From NCBI RefSeq assembly GCF_945956965.1, contig NZ_CAMFJS010000015.1:1-64000 (forward strand): DNA of 64,000 bases. Direction: 5' to 3'. The notes under the pieces were generated by a model. It worked only from the letters and a program-made list of their open reading frames with translations, was not told the origin of the DNA and made no database searches. Below are positions 1 to 10,974 of this stretch, in pieces. Position numbers and translations under genes: made by a program. Positions within the stretch are counted from its first letter, which is position 1. Each line of letters begins with the position of its first letter. This DNA is from an uncultured Roseateles sp. GTDB taxonomy: Bacteria > Pseudomonadota > Gammaproteobacteria > Burkholderiales > Burkholderiaceae_C.

Positions 1-3000
1 TGGTGTCTGATCAGATCAATGCCCTGGGCTCGAACCAGATCCAGTCGCTGACCACCCAGCAACTCAAGGGTCTGGGCACCGATCAGGTCGCCTCGATGGA
101 AACCGCCGATCTGCGCGCATTGACCACGGCACAGATCCGCACCCTCGGCACCGACCAACTCAATGCCTTGGGCACGGACCAGATCAGCCAGCTGACCACC
201 GCTCAGATCCAGGCACTGACGACTGCCCAGATGGCCGGCATGGAGTCGGCCGACCTGAAGGCCTTGACGACCGACCAAGCCAAGATCCTCAGCTCCGCGC
301 AGATCGACGCCCTGGCTTCGGACCAACTCAACAAGCTGGAGACCGAAGACTTCGCCCAGCTGAGCACGGCCGCCCTGCGTGGCCTGGGTTCAGACGGCAT
401 CCGCGCTCTGGTGTCTGACCAGATCAATGCCCTGAGCTCGAACCAGATCCAGTCGCTGACCACTCAGCAACTCAAGGGCCTGGGCACCGATCAAGCCGCC
501 TCACTGGAGACCGCTGATCTGCGTGCACTGACCACGGCTCAGATCCGCTCCTTGGCCACCGATCAGTTCAATGCCTTGGGCACTGACCAGATCGCTCAGC
601 TGACCACCCTGCAGGTGCAAGCCCTGACGACGGCCCAGTTCGCCGGCATGGAGTCGGCCGACCTGAAGGCCCTGTCCACCGACCACGCCAAGATCCTCAG
701 CTCCGCTCAACTCGGCGCCCTGGCTTCGGATCAGCTCAACAAGCTGGAGACCGAAGACTTCGCCTTGCTAACCACGGCTGCCCTGCGTGGCCTGGGTTCG
801 GACGGCATCCGTGCCCTGGTGTCCGACCAGATCAATGCCTTGGGCTCGAACCAGATCCAGTCCCTGACGACCCGGCAACTTGACGGTCTGGGTACCGATC
901 AGATCGCCTCGCTGGAGACCGCCGATCTGCGCGCTTTGACCACGGCACAGATCCGCTCCCTGGGTACCGACCAGATCAACGCCCTGGGCACCGATCAGAT
1001 TGCTCAGCTGACCAGTGCGCAGATCCAAGCCCTGACGACCACCCAGTTGGCCGGCATGGAGTCGGCCGACCTGAAGGCCCTGGCCACCGACCAAGCCAAG
1101 CTGCTCAGCTCGGCTCAGATCGGCGCCCTGGCCTCGGATCAGCTCAACAAGCTGGAGACCGAAGACTTCGCCCTGCTGACCACGGCCGCCCTGCGTGGCT
1201 TGACATCCGACGGTATCCGCGCCTTGGTATCTGACCAGATCAATGCCTTGGGTTCGGCTCAGATCCAGTCGCTGACCACTCAGCAACTCAATGGCCTGGG
1301 CACCGATCAGGTCGCCGCGATGGAAACCGCCGATCTGCGCGCCCTGACGACGGCTCAGATCCGCGCACTGGCCACCGATCAGTTCAATGCCTTGGGCACT
1401 GACCAGATCGCTCAGCTGACCACCCTGCAGGTGCAAGCCCTGACGACGACCCAGTTCGCCGGCATGGAGTCAGCTGACCTGAAGGCCCTGTCCACCGACC
1501 AGGCCAAGATCCTCAGCTCGGCGCAGATCGGCGCCCTGGCTTCAGACCAGCTCAACAAGCTGGAGACCGAAGACTTCGCCCTGCTGAGCACGGCCGCCCT
1601 GCGTGGCCTGGGTTCGGACGGCATCCGCGCCCTGGTGTCTGATCAGATCAATGCCCTGGGCTCGAACCAGATCCAGTCGCTGACCACTCAGCAACTGAAG
1701 GGCCTGGGCACCGATCAGGTCGCCTCGCTGGAAACCGCCGATCTGCGCGCCCTGACGACGGCTCAGATCCGCGCACTGGCCACCGATCAGTTCAATGCCT
1801 TGGGCACTGACCAGATCGCTCAGCTGACCACCCTGCAGGTGCAAGCCCTGACGACGGCCCAGTTCGCCGGCATGGAGTCGGCCGACCTGAAGGCCCTGTC
1901 CACCGACCACGCCAAGATCATCAGCTCCGCTCAACTCGGCGCCCTGGCTTCCGAACAGCTCAACAAGCTGGAAACCGAAGACTTCGCCCTGCTGAGCACA
2001 GCCGCCCTGCGTGGCTTGGAGTCGGACGGCATCCGTGCCCTGGTGTCTGACCAGATCAATGCCCTGGGCTCGAACCAGATCCAGTCGCTGACCACTCAGC
2101 AACTGAAGGGCCTGGGCACCGATCAGCTTGCCAGCTTGGAAACCGCCGATCTTCGGGCCCTGACGACGGCGCAGATCCGCTCGCTGGGTACCGAGCAGCT
2201 CAATGCGCTGACCTCCGACCAGATCGGCCAGCTGACCTCGGCGCAGATCCAAGCGCTCAGCACGGCTCAGTTTGCCGGTATGGAAACCGCTGACCTGAAG
2301 GCACTGGCCACCGACCAGTTCAAGCTGCTCAGCTCGGCCCAACTGTCTGTACTGGGTTCTGACCAAGTCCGCGCCCTGGAAACCGCAGACCTGGGCCAGC
2401 TGAGCACCAGTGCCCTGCGCGGCTTCGGATCGGAGCAACTGGCGGCCTTCATCACCGATCAGATCGTGGGCCTGAGCACCGCACAAATTGCGTCTCTGAG
2501 CACCACGCAGATCCGCGGCATGACGAGTGAACACTTCCGGGTCATGGAGTCGGAGGACGTGCAGGCCTTGAGCTCGGCACAAATCCGCGCCATCGCCACC
2601 GACCAGTTCAGCGCCTTGCACTCCGATCAGCTGACGGCGATGAGCAGCGCGCAGTTGGCCGCGATCAACTCTGAGCAATTGCACACGCTGAGCTCGGAAG
2701 AGATCCGCGCCTTCGACAGTAGCGACATCAGCTACTTCAGCACGGCGGCTCTGCGAGGCTTCACCAGCGACCAGATCCAGGCCCTGCAGACCGATGACAT
2801 CAAGGCCTTGACCTCGGCGCAGTTCTCCACCTTCACGACGGAGCAGATCCACTCGCTGATCAGCGAGCAGATTGCCGGACTGGATGCCTCGGATATCAGC
2901 AAGCTTTCGATGACGCAGGCGAACTCCTTCGCCACGGAGGCGGTCCACGCGATGAGCAGCGAGCAGCTCAACGCGCTGGTCGCGGCCCAGGTGTCGCCCA

Positions 3001-3722
3001 TCATCCTTGACCTGGACGGCAACGGGGTGGAGACCATCTCTGCAGACAAGGGCGTTACCTACGACCTCTTGGGCATGGGTGTCTGGCAGAAGTGGGGCTG
3101 GGTGGGCGGCAATGACGGCCTGCTGGTGCGCGACATCAACGGCGACGGCAAGATCAATGACGGCCGCGAACTCTTCGGTGAAGGCACACGCCTGGCCGAT
3201 GGCTCACTCGCCAAGGATGGCTACGCCGCGATGGCCGCGCTGGACAGCAACCATGACGGCAAACTGGATGCCAAGGACAAGGACTTTGCTCAACTGCAAG
3301 TGTGGGTGGACGGCAACCATGACGGTGTCACCCAGGCCGGCGAATTGAAGTCTCTGGACTCCTTGCACATTGCCAACCTGGATCTGCATGCCCAGAGCTC
3401 TACGGCGGTCAATAACGGCAATCTGGTGGGACTGGTCTCGGGCTATCAGACGACGGACGGCAAGACGCACGATATGGCCGACGTCTGGTTCAGCCGCGAC
3501 TCCAGCCAAGCGGCGAGCACCACGGCGCCCACGGCCGTGACGGGCAGCGACGGCGCCAAGCTGCAGCTCAGCGATGTGCTGGTGCCGCCCGCCGAGGTGC
3601 CACTGCCAGGAGCGCCAAGTGCCGACAAGCTGACGCATCAGGCCATCGACGGCCCGGCGCTGATCAAGCACAAGAACCCGGGCGATGACGACGACCTGAG
3701 TCGCCAGCTGCCGCTGATCTGA
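1..3722 (+). CDS. Octapeptide-repeat T1SS-type surface protein (5' truncated)
   Basis: The 5' end lies outside the window: the repeat register runs through base 3, so the GTG there is not a credible start. About 995 visible residues are continuous octapeptides of the form xL-x-[ST]-x-Q-[IL]-x, roughly 125 units. From about residue 998 a non-repetitive module begins with ILDLDGNGV and carries EF-hand-like loops (DINGDGKIN, DSNHDGKLD, DGNHDGV), followed by a low-complexity tail ending in LPLI. Such DxDGxG modules are common near the C-termini of type I secreted proteins; no GGxGxD RTX nonapeptides are present. The [ST]xx[QE] pattern in each unit resembles a helix-capping box, so a solenoid of short helices is plausible (inference). 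The next gene is a paralog, and a T1SS operon lies 30 kb downstream. A role as secreted adhesin or surface-layer-like protein is inferred; the true function is unknown. Confidence 0.85.
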   Translation, partial: VSDQINALGSNQIQSLTTQQLKGLGTDQVASMETADLRALTTAQIRTLGTDQLNALGTDQISQLTTAQIQALTTAQMAGMESADLKALTTDQAKILSSAQIDALASDQLNKLETEDFAQLSTAALRGLGSDGIRALVSDQINALSSNQIQSLTTQQLKGLGTDQAASLETADLRALTTAQIRSLATDQFNALGTDQIAQLTTLQVQALTTAQFAGMESADLKALSTDHAKILSSAQLGALASDQLNKLETEDFALLTTAALRGLGSDGIRALVSDQINALGSNQIQSLTTRQLDGLGTDQIASLETADLRALTTAQIRSLGTDQINALGTDQIAQLTSAQIQALTTTQLAGMESADLKALATDQAKLLSSAQIGALASDQLNKLETEDFALLTTAALRGLTSDGIRALVSDQINALGSAQIQSLTTQQLNGLGTDQVAAMETADLRALTTAQIRALATDQFNALGTDQIAQLTTLQVQALTTTQFAGMESADLKALSTDQAKILSSAQIGALASDQLNKLETEDFALLSTAALRGLGSDGIRALVSDQINALGSNQIQSLTTQQLKGLGTDQVASLETADLRALTTAQIRALATDQFNALGTDQIAQLTTLQVQALTTAQFAGMESADLKALSTDHAKIISSAQLGALASEQLNKLETEDFALLSTAALRGLESDGIRALVSDQINALGSNQIQSLTTQQLKGLGTDQLASLETADLRALTTAQIRSLGTEQLNALTSDQIGQLTSAQIQALSTAQFAGMETADLKALATDQFKLLSSAQLSVLGSDQVRALETADLGQLSTSALRGFGSEQLAAFITDQIVGLSTAQIASLSTTQIRGMTSEHFRVMESEDVQALSSAQIRAIATDQFSALHSDQLTAMSSAQLAAINSEQLHTLSSEEIRAFDSSDISYFSTAALRGFTSDQIQALQTDDIKALTSAQFSTFTTEQIHSLISEQIAGLDASDISKLSMTQANSFATEAVHAMSSEQLNALVAAQVSPIILDLDGNGVETISADKGVTYDLLGMGVWQKWGWVGGNDGLLVRDINGDGKINDGRELFGEGTRLADGSLAKDGYAAMAALDSNHDGKLDAKDKDFAQLQVWVDGNHDGVTQAGELKSLDSLHIANLDLHAQSSTAVNNGNLVGLVSGYQTTDGKTHDMADVWFSRDSSQAASTTAPTAVTGSDGAKLQLSDVLVPPAEVPLPGAPSADKLTHQAIDGPALIKHKNPGDDDDLSRQLPLI
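3..2450 (+). repeat. Six tandem 408-bp repeats, each of seventeen 24-bp units
   Basis: Copies begin at 3, 411, 819, 1227, 1635 and 2043, exactly 408 bp apart, each opening with the codons for VSDQIN. One copy encodes seventeen octapeptides (136 residues). Copies 1–5 are nearly identical in DNA, the sixth has diverged in its second half, and the same register continues in degenerate form after 2451. Identity at the DNA level suggests recent duplication or homogenisation by unequal recombination; the array also continues upstream of the window. Confidence 0.93.
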
Positions 3723-3740
3723 GTTTGATCGACGGCAAAT

Positions 3741-3768
3741 CCGGATGCATCGTGAACGATGCATCCGG
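3741..3768 (+). terminator. Perfect 12-bp stem-loop after the first repeat gene
   Basis: CCGGATGCATCG, the loop TGAA, then the exact complement, 19 bases after the stop codon. The downstream sequence is only weakly T-rich, so it may be a weak intrinsic terminator or an mRNA 3'-end stabiliser. It sits in the 208-bp gap between the two repeat genes, which otherwise shows no gene and no convincing promoter. Confidence 0.55.
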
Positions 3769-3930
3769 TCTGTCCACTTTGTGAGGCCCTGTTTGAACGA
3801 GAGCCAAGCGCCGCCACCTAATATCCCAGCTAAGCACCTAGCCTGTATGCGGGCGGGTGCCTCGCTGGGTTTGAACCCTTGTACCTTTGCATTGCTGCTG
3901 CCGGCGCCCGCCTGATCAAGCAGAAAAGCC

Positions 3931-6900
3931 ATGGCCACCTCCGTCCCCACACCACCGAGCCCCGAAGAGCTTGCTCAAATGAGCACGCAGGCCCTCGCCA
4001 AGCTCAGTCCGGCTGTATGGGCGCAGTTCACCCCAGAGCACATTGCCGCGCTGAGTTATGAACAGGCCCTGTCCTTGAAAGCGGGGGCGTTCAAATCTTT
4101 GCCAGCCAGCTTGATGACGGCCTTTTCCGTCGAACAGCTGCAAGCCCTGACCCCGACGGTCTTCAAGGCGCTCAATACCGCCCAGCTGGGCGCATTGACC
4201 CTGGACCAGTTTTCTCAGCTGCTCCCTGAGCAGGTCGGCAGCCTGCAGTCCAAACAATTTCCGGGCATACGTGCCGAGCAATTTGAGTTGCTAGGCGTCG
4301 ACCAGTTGGTGCAGCTCAATCCCGCTCAGCTCAAGGGCATGTCCACCAGCCTTTTGGCGGTGATCGCGCCCAATGAGCTCAGCGAGCTGAGCACCAAGTT
4401 CATTTCCAGCCTGTCCGGCGGCCAACTCGGTTCCCTGGCACCCGAACAAATCACCGCCCTGACGGTGGAGCAAATCGGCAGCCTCAACGCCAACCACGGC
4501 AGTGCGCTGAAAGCGACCTTGCTCGCCACCTTGGCGCCGGAGGCCTTGCAAAATCTGTCCTCCTCGGCCATCCGAGCCATCAGCAATGCCACTTTGCGCG
4601 AACTGCCTGCCGAGTTGCTGCAGACCTTCGCCAGCGGGCAAATTCGAGCCCTGAGCACCGGCCAGATCAGCAGCTTGGGCAGCGATGGTCTCGACGCCCT
4701 GAGCAGCGATCAAATCCCTGCCCTGAGCACGGCGCAACTCAAAAGCCTCAGCACCAGCCAGCTGGGCGTGCTCAGCACCAGCGATTTTGAGCAGCTGGGC
4801 ACCAAGGCCTTGCAGGGCTTCAGCGCCAAGCAGCTGGGCGTGCTGCACTCGGACCAGCTCAGCGGGCTCAGCGGGGCCCAGCTAGGTGTGCTGACCTCCG
4901 CTCAGGCGCAAGGCCTGAAGTCAGATCAGCTGCAGATGCTGGCCAGCGATGCCCTGCCCGGCCTGTCCACCGGCGCCATCCGTGGCTTGTCGCTCAGTGC
5001 CTTGCAGGGCTTGATCAGCGACCAGGTGGCGGCGCTGGCTACCCGCCAGATTGCTTCGCTCAGTTCCCGCCAGTTCGCGGTTCTGGACAGCGCAGACCTG
5101 ATGGCCATGAGCACCCAGCAGTTCCGCAGCCTCAGCTCCGTCCAGCTCGTGGCCCTGAGCAGCCGTCAGATCGGCGCCCTGGAAACCGAAGATGTGGCCG
5201 CCATCAGCAGCGCCGGCATACGCGCCCTCAGTGGCAACACACTTAATGCCTTGGCCAGCGATCAGTTGCAGGCCCTGGTCACGTCCCAGATCGCGGCATT
5301 GAGTTCGGCCCAAGTCTCCGCGCTGAGCAGCAAGCAGCTGAGCCTGATGGAGACCGAGGATCTGCGCAGCCTGGGCACGGCCGCCCTGCAGTCCTTGCGC
5401 AGCACGCAGCTGAGCGCACTGAGCAGCGATCAGTGGCAAAGCCTGTCCACTGCACAGATTCGATCACTGAACACGGACCAAATTCAGTGGCTCAGCACCG
5501 AGCAGCTCAATCTGATGAGCACCTTGCAGATGGCAGCGCTGAGCTCCAAGCAATTGCAAGCGCTCAGCGCCAATCAACTGGCCCATCTGGAAACCGACGA
5601 CTTTGCCGCGCTGTCCACCGCCGCTTTCAAGTCGCTGACCGGGGATCAACTGCACTCGCTGGATCCCAATCTCTTGCGCGTGCTGAGCAGCAGCCAGGCG
5701 GCGATTCTGAGCTCGGCCCAGATTGCGGGGTTGAGTTCCGAGCAATTCGTGCAAATCGGCAGCGAAGCCTTGCAGGCCTTCAGCAGTGGCGCCATTCGAG
5801 GCTTGCAAGCCACCCAGCTGCACCAGCTGACCGAGGCTCAGGTGCAGATGCTGAGTTCACGCCAGTTGATCGCCCTGAGTTCGGAGCAAATCGCAGCGCT
5901 GCGCATCGACCAACTCATCGCCCTGGCGACCGAGCAATGGGCAGCCCTTGGCTCGCAGCAGGTCGCAGGCCTGAGCCCTGAGCGCATTGATGAGCTGAGT
6001 ATGCAGTCCCTCAATGCCTTGAGCAGCGCCGGGCTGCGGGCTTTGTCGGCCGCCCAGGTCGATGCCTTGACTGTTGATCAATGGGGTGCCATCAGCTCCC
6101 GCCAGATGGCCTTGATGAGCTCACAGCAGTTGGCCAAGGTGGGTACGGATGAGATGTGGGCATTGCCAGTCGATGCGCTCTTGGCCATCAGCACCGCCGC
6201 GATCCGGGGGCTTACCTCCAGCCAGCTGGCCAATATCGACCTGAGCCAGGTTGCGACCCTGACGACCGCCCAAATTGCCGCACTGAGCAGCCAGCAGCTG
6301 GGCCAACTGAGCACCGACGCCATCCAGGTCATGATGAGCGATCAATTCAGCGTCTTGAGCGACAAACAGCTGATGGGCTTGAGCACCCAACAAGTCGCGG
6401 CCATGGAACTGGCCGATGTGGGGGCGCTGGGTGCGCGCGGCGTGCGTGCTCTGTCGGCGCGGCAACTTGCCGCCATGACGCTCGAGCAGTTGACGGGGCT
6501 CAATAGCGCGCAGGTCGCGGGCCTGGGCACCTCACAACTCGCACTGCTCAGCTCGGATCAAATCATGGCCATCGTGGCCGACGACCTGGCCGCCATGTCC
6601 ACGGCCGCCTTGCGCGCTCTGTCAACCGCTCAGTTCGCGGCCTTTGGCGCGGCGGAGCTGGTGCAGCTCAACAGTGCCCAGCTCGCCACGCTGGGCTCGG
6701 TGCAGCTGGCGGCCATCAGCACGGATGAGATCGCCCAGCTGCTACCTCAGCAATTCGCCGCCCTGAACGCCGATCAGCTGCGCTTTCTCGACAGCGCACA
6801 ACTGACCGCCATCAGCGCCGAAGGCCTGGCCGCCATCAGCAGCCAGGCGCTGCGCGGCCTGAGCAGCAGCCAGCTGCGGCAGCTCAATAGCGAGCAGTTC

Positions 6901-9252
6901 GCCGCGCTCAACAGCCAACAGCTGCAATCGCTCAATAACGAGCAACTGCGCGCTCTCGAAACCAATGACCTGGTGGCGCTGACCGAGGCCCAATGGGCGG
7001 TGATGGGCTCGACCCAGCTCAATGGCTTGAGTTCGGCCCAGATCGCCAGCATTGAACTGGCGGATATTGCCGCCATCAACAGCAATGCCTTGCGCGGCTG
7101 GTCGACCGCCGGCCTCGATGCCTTGCAGAGTGATCAGGTGGCCACCCTCACGGCGCAGCAAGTCGGCGCCTTGCAGGCCAATCAGATGGCCGGGCTCAAC
7201 AGCGCCGACATCGCCCTGCTGTCGGCGGAGGGTCTGGGCTTGCTCAGCAGCAAGTCCATCCAGGCCTTGAACAGTAGCCAGGTGCATGCACTCAATGCGG
7301 CGCAGGTCCAGGCCTTGAGCAGCGAACAGATTCGCGCCATCAGCACCGTGGCCGTGGGAAATTTGTCCAGCGAAGCGGTATTGGCCTTGACCACAGAGCA
7401 GATCACGGCCCTGAGCACCGCGCAGCTGCGTGCCCTCAGCAGCGAGGAGCTGCAGCTGTTTTCGCAACAGCAGCTCAACAGTTTGGAATCCGACCAGATT
7501 CGCGGTTTGGGCTCGCGCCAATTCAGCATGCTGGCCAGCGAACAGTTTGCGCTGCTGGCCAGCGATCAGCTGAGTCTGCTGAGCAGCGTACAAATCCGCG
7601 GCCTCGCCAGCGAGGACATCACCGCGCTGAGTCCTTTGCAATTGCAGGCCCTGAGCACCAGTGCGCTGGCCGGGATGAGCACCGTGCAAATCGCCAGCTT
7701 GAGCGGCGCACAGGTGGAAGGACTGAGCACGCTACAGATTCGCTCCCTTTCCTCCCTGGCCCTCAATGGCTTGAGCACGGAGGCCTTTGATGCCCTGGGC
7801 TCGGATCAGATTGCAGCCCTGAGCAGCGCGCAGCTGGCCCGCCTGAGCACCGAGAACATCTCCTTGCTGGCGGGCAGCGATATGCACGCCATGCTGAGCG
7901 AATCCCTGCGCGCCTTCAGCAGCCTGCAGCTGGGCGCCTTCAGCACCGAAGCCATTGCCGAGCTGAGTCAGGCGCAAATGAGTGCCCTGAGCAGCCGCCA
8001 GGCGGGCGGATTCAAGCTCGCCCAATTGGCGGCCATCGAAACCGAAGACATCGTGGCCCTGAGCACCTCCGTCTTGCAGTCACTCAGCACCAACCAACTC
8101 AATGCCTTCACCACGGACCAATTCGGCGCCCTGCTGACCCAGCAGTTGAACGGCCTCAGCAGCAAGCAGATTCGCTCCCTGGAGACCGAAGACATTGCCG
8201 CCTTGCAGACCTGGCAGATCGCTGGCCTCAACTCCCGCAGCATTGCCGCATTGAGCACCGATCAGATCCGCGCGCTGGAAACCGAGGATATCGCTGCGCT
8301 TAGCTCGGCCCAGCTTCGTGCCTGGAGCACGGCCCAGATTCACGCCTTGCTGACCGAGCAGATCCAGGGCTTGGAATCGCAAGACATCGCCAGCCTGAAT
8401 ATGCAGCAGGTGCACGCCTTCAGCACCGATCAAATCGCGGCCATGAGCGCCAACCAGGTGGACGCCTTGTTCGCGGCCACACCCATCGTGCTGGACCTGG
8501 ACGGCAATGGCGTTCACACCACCGCCGCCGCCCAAGGCGTGCAGTTCGACCTCAATGCCACCGGCAAGAGCCAGCAATGGGGCTGGACCGATGGCAAAGA
8601 CGGTTTGCTGGTGATGGACCGCAACCACAATGGGCAGATCGACAACGGCGCCGAGCTTTTCGGCAGCGGCGTGCATTTGGCCGATGGCAAGCGCGCCGGT
8701 GACGGCTATGCCGCCATGCGCAGCCTGGACAGCAATGGCGACGGCGTGCTGGACGCACACGACGCGGCCTTCGCCGACCTGCGCGTCTGGGTAGACCGCA
8801 ATCGCGATGGCTTGAGCACAGCGGCGGAGCTGTTCAATCTGTCTGAGCTGAACATCGTCTCGCTGGACTTGCAGGCCCAGAAGAGTAGCCAGATGGATGC
8901 GGGCAATCTGATCGGCCTGGTGTCCGGCTACACCTTGGCCGACGGCAGCCAGAAGCTCATGGCCGATGTCTGGTTCGCCAAAAACACGTCCGAGGATGTG
9001 CCGCTGGCCCAGGAGATCACCACTCATGGCGTGCAAGATGCCGGCCAGCCTGGGACGGCCAGCACAAACACCCCGCTGCCCAATCTGCAGGATCTCTTGG
9101 TGGCTGCAGATCAAAGCTTGCCAGCCTCATTGAGCCAGGCGGCCCCAACCGCGCAGGCCCAGCCCGCGGACCCAGACGCCCTTTTGCGTCAGGCGCACGC
9201 ACACCGCCGACCCGCCCATGAAGATGGCGACCCCTGGTTGCCGCTGATCTAA
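3931..9252 (+). CDS. Second giant octapeptide-repeat T1SS-type surface protein
   Basis: 1773 residues starting at the ATG at 3931; the ribosome site is weak. No signal peptide is apparent at the N-terminus, as expected for a type I secretion cargo. Residues from about 12 to 1515 are about 188 octapeptides of the same xLx[ST]xQ[IL]x type as the upstream gene, but far more diverged in DNA and protein. Acidic octads (ETED-like) followed by an [AG][LI]R octad recur with alternating spacing of 7 and 10 units, giving a 17-unit superperiod. From about residue 1517 a DLDGNGV module contains EF-hand-like loops ([25 protein letters not shown]), closely matching the C-terminus of the upstream protein. 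The tail is Pro/Ala/Gln-rich and ends in LPLI. Export by the T1SS encoded at 33492–38649 is inferred from this architecture. Adhesion or a surface-coat role is a guess. Confidence 0.87.
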   Translation: MATSVPTPPSPEELAQMSTQALAKLSPAVWAQFTPEHIAALSYEQALSLKAGAFKSLPASLMTAFSVEQLQALTPTVFKALNTAQLGALTLDQFSQLLPEQVGSLQSKQFPGIRAEQFELLGVDQLVQLNPAQLKGMSTSLLAVIAPNELSELSTKFISSLSGGQLGSLAPEQITALTVEQIGSLNANHGSALKATLLATLAPEALQNLSSSAIRAISNATLRELPAELLQTFASGQIRALSTGQISSLGSDGLDALSSDQIPALSTAQLKSLSTSQLGVLSTSDFEQLGTKALQGFSAKQLGVLHSDQLSGLSGAQLGVLTSAQAQGLKSDQLQMLASDALPGLSTGAIRGLSLSALQGLISDQVAALATRQIASLSSRQFAVLDSADLMAMSTQQFRSLSSVQLVALSSRQIGALETEDVAAISSAGIRALSGNTLNALASDQLQALVTSQIAALSSAQVSALSSKQLSLMETEDLRSLGTAALQSLRSTQLSALSSDQWQSLSTAQIRSLNTDQIQWLSTEQLNLMSTLQMAALSSKQLQALSANQLAHLETDDFAALSTAAFKSLTGDQLHSLDPNLLRVLSSSQAAILSSAQIAGLSSEQFVQIGSEALQAFSSGAIRGLQATQLHQLTEAQVQMLSSRQLIALSSEQIAALRIDQLIALATEQWAALGSQQVAGLSPERIDELSMQSLNALSSAGLRALSAAQVDALTVDQWGAISSRQMALMSSQQLAKVGTDEMWALPVDALLAISTAAIRGLTSSQLANIDLSQVATLTTAQIAALSSQQLGQLSTDAIQVMMSDQFSVLSDKQLMGLSTQQVAAMELADVGALGARGVRALSARQLAAMTLEQLTGLNSAQVAGLGTSQLALLSSDQIMAIVADDLAAMSTAALRALSTAQFAAFGAAELVQLNSAQLATLGSVQLAAISTDEIAQLLPQQFAALNADQLRFLDSAQLTAISAEGLAAISSQALRGLSSSQLRQLNSEQFAALNSQQLQSLNNEQLRALETNDLVALTEAQWAVMGSTQLNGLSSAQIASIELADIAAINSNALRGWSTAGLDALQSDQVATLTAQQVGALQANQMAGLNSADIALLSAEGLGLLSSKSIQALNSSQVHALNAAQVQALSSEQIRAISTVAVGNLSSEAVLALTTEQITALSTAQLRALSSEELQLFSQQQLNSLESDQIRGLGSRQFSMLASEQFALLASDQLSLLSSVQIRGLASEDITALSPLQLQALSTSALAGMSTVQIASLSGAQVEGLSTLQIRSLSSLALNGLSTEAFDALGSDQIAALSSAQLARLSTENISLLAGSDMHAMLSESLRAFSSLQLGAFSTEAIAELSQAQMSALSSRQAGGFKLAQLAAIETEDIVALSTSVLQSLSTNQLNAFTTDQFGALLTQQLNGLSSKQIRSLETEDIAALQTWQIAGLNSRSIAALSTDQIRALETEDIAALSSAQLRAWSTAQIHALLTEQIQGLESQDIASLNMQQVHAFSTDQIAAMSANQVDALFAATPIVLDLDGNGVHTTAAAQGVQFDLNATGKSQQWGWTDGKDGLLVMDRNHNGQIDNGAELFGSGVHLADGKRAGDGYAAMRSLDSNGDGVLDAHDAAFADLRVWVDRNRDGLSTAAELFNLSELNIVSLDLQAQKSSQMDAGNLIGLVSGYTLADGSQKLMADVWFAKNTSEDVPLAQEITTHGVQDAGQPGTASTNTPLPNLQDLLVAADQSLPASLSQAAPTAQAQPADPDALLRQAHAHRRPAHEDGDPWLPLI
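3964..8475 (+). repeat. Diverged array of about 188 24-bp (octapeptide) units
   Basis: The coding sequence is an unbroken series of 24-bp units with leucine or another aliphatic residue at position 2, Ser/Thr at 4, Gln/Glu at 6 and Ile/Leu/Val/Phe at 7. DNA identity between units is low compared with the array at 3–2450. Marker octads (acidic unit, then an LR/IR unit) lie about 240 and 168 bp apart alternately from about 4970 to 6850, summing to 408 bp. Confidence 0.85.
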
Positions 9253-9304
9253 GCGCAACACAGGTCTCGCGAGAAATGGTGGCCAGCATGGGTATGCTTG
9301 CCAT

Positions 9305-9811
9305 ATGAGCGAGAAGAACGACGCCCCCATGATTCACCCCCTGGCCGATGTAGCCAGCCCCCATATCGGCCCGCGCACCCGCATCTGGCAGTTTTGCGTG
9401 GTGCTGGCAGGCGCCCGCATTGGGGCGGACTGCAATATCAACGCCCAGGTGTTGATAGAGAACAAGGTCGAGATCGGGGACCGGGTCACCGTCAAGAGCG
9501 GCGTGCAGCTCTGGGATGGCCTGCGGGTGGAGGACGATGTCTTCATCGGCCCCAACGCCACCTTCACCAATGACCGTACACCGCGCTCACGCCAGTACCC
9601 GGCCCAATTCCAAACCATCACGTTGGCGCGTGGCGCCTCCATCGGGGCCAATGCCACCATTCTGGGCGGTGTGCATATCGGGGCCGGCGCCATGATTGGC
9701 GCAGGCAGCGTGGTCACACGCGATGTGCCGGCCGGCGAGCTTTGGGTGGGCAATCCGGCGCGCAGCCGCGGCCCTGCGCCAGCACCTTGGAACAAAGGCG
9801 AAGAGACTTAA
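9305..9811 (+). CDS. Left-handed beta-helix sugar N-acetyltransferase
   Basis: 168 residues of hexapeptide repeats ([LIV]GxxxxI type) from about residue 18 to 155, the LbH fold of the FdtC/QdtC/WlbB family, which acetylate the amino group of nucleotide-linked 3-amino sugars using acetyl-CoA. Motifs include [17 protein letters not shown] and [16 protein letters not shown]. It resembles the N-terminal half of the fusion protein at 10940–11890 closely enough to be a paralog. It runs convergent to the aminotransferase gene and overlaps it by 4 bp. A second ATG at 9335, opening directly on MIHPLADV, is a possible alternative start. Which sugar it uses cannot be read from the sequence; an N-acyl donor other than acetyl-CoA is possible. 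Confidence 0.8.
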   Translation: MSEKNDAPMIHPLADVASPHIGPRTRIWQFCVVLAGARIGADCNINAQVLIENKVEIGDRVTVKSGVQLWDGLRVEDDVFIGPNATFTNDRTPRSRQYPAQFQTITLARGASIGANATILGGVHIGAGAMIGAGSVVTRDVPAGELWVGNPARSRGPAPAPWNKGEET

Positions 9812-10974
9812 ACGCTGGCCCGTACGACGCGGACCACACGGTCGATCTGCGCCTCGCTCATGCCTGGCCACAGCGGCAAGCTCAACACCTCGCGGTGCAT
9901 GGCCTCGCTGATGGGGAAGTCACCCGCCGCAAAGCCCAGCTCGGCATAGGCCGGCTGCAGATGCGGCGGCACCGGGTAGTGGATCAGGCTGCCCACACCC
10001 TGGCGGGCGAGTTCGGCCTGCAGGCGGTCCCGGGCCTCATGCCGGACGACAAACAAATGCCAGGCCGATTCGAGATGGGCGGCCGGTGGCGTTGGCAGTT
10101 GCAGGGGCAGACCCGCCAAGCCATCGAGCAAACGCGCGGCAATGCGGCGCCGCTCCTCGGTCTGAGCCTGCAGGTGCGGCAGCTTGGCAGACAGCACGGC
10201 CGCCTGGATTTCGTCCAGCCGGGAATTGCGGCCCTTGACCTCGTTGTGATACTTGACCCGCGAGCCGTAGTTGCGCAGCACCCGGATCTGATCCAGCAAG
10301 GCCGGGTCCGCGCCGGTCACGCCGCCACCGTCACCGAAAGCGCCGAGGTTCTTGCCGGGATAAAAACTCCAGGCCGACAAATCCGCCAGGCTGCCAACAG
10401 CGCGGCCCCGATACATCGCCCCATGGGCTTGAGCGCAATCGTCCAGCACCTTGAGGCCATGGCGCCGGGCGATCAGCAAGATCTCATCCATCTCAGCCGG
10501 CAGGCCGTAGAGATGCACTGGCAGGATGACCTTGCTGCGCGGCGTGATGGCCGCCTCGATGCGGGCCGGGTGGATGTTGTAGCTGCGCGGGTCTGGCTCC
10601 ACCGGCACCGGCCGGGCGCCGCATTGGCTGACCGCCAGCCAGGTGGCGATATAGGTATTGGCTGGCACGATGACCTCATCGCCCGGCCCCACGCCAAGCG
10701 CTTGCAGGGCCAGGGCCAGCGCATCCAAGCCATTGGCCACGCCCGCACAGCCTTCAGCGCCCACGCTTTGCGCATAGGCCGCCTCGAAGCTCTGCAACTC
10801 TTGCCCTAACAAGAACCAGCCGCTGCGGGCGACACGAAGCAAGGCGGCATCAATCTCCGCCTGCGCGATCTGATACGCGGGCTGCAGATTCAGGAAGGGG
10901 ATGGGCGTCTCGGCCACAGCAGCTTCAGGAACGGCAGCTTCAGGCACGTTGAATGGCGGCGAGGTAGTCGTCAT
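9808..10974 (-). CDS. dTDP-3-keto-6-deoxyhexose 3-aminotransferase (FdtB/QdtB-like)
   Basis: A PLP-dependent DegT/DnrJ/EryC1 sugar aminotransferase of 388 residues. The pyridoxal lysine lies in [15 protein letters not shown], and the N-terminus [10 protein letters not shown] is typical of the family. It would convert the 3-keto sugar made by the upstream ketoisomerase into the 3-amino sugar, using glutamate. The chosen ATG at 10974 overlaps the end of the upstream fusion gene by 35 bp, so the two genes are probably translationally coupled; a longer open frame reaching back to 11130 has no family similarity in its first 50 residues. Whether the product is the Fuc3N or Qui3N epimer depends on the isomerase. 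Confidence 0.87.
   Translation of the reverse strand: MTTTSPPFNVPEAAVPEAAVAETPIPFLNLQPAYQIAQAEIDAALLRVARSGWFLLGQELQSFEAAYAQSVGAEGCAGVANGLDALALALQALGVGPGDEVIVPANTYIATWLAVSQCGARPVPVEPDPRSYNIHPARIEAAITPRSKVILPVHLYGLPAEMDEILLIARRHGLKVLDDCAQAHGAMYRGRAVGSLADLSAWSFYPGKNLGAFGDGGGVTGADPALLDQIRVLRNYGSRVKYHNEVKGRNSRLDEIQAAVLSAKLPHLQAQTEERRRIAARLLDGLAGLPLQLPTPPAAHLESAWHLFVVRHEARDRLQAELARQGVGSLIHYPVPPHLQPAYAELGFAAGDFPISEAMHREVLSLPLWPGMSEAQIDRVVRVVRASV

Noticed and set aside
3-3. GTG at base 3 as the start of the first repeat gene
   Set aside because: The same codon (VSDQIN context) opens every 408-bp copy, so the reading frame clearly enters from upstream of the window.
1542-2948. Long minus-strand open frames across the repeat arrays (e.g. 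468 residues)
   Set aside because: They are antisense shadows of a GC-rich tandem repeat that lacks stop codons in that frame; their composition simply mirrors the plus-strand unit.
3-8475. CRISPR array or noncoding satellite as an explanation of the 24-bp repeats
   Set aside because: Repeats are contiguous without spacers, stay in frame and encode conserved amino acids in both genes.
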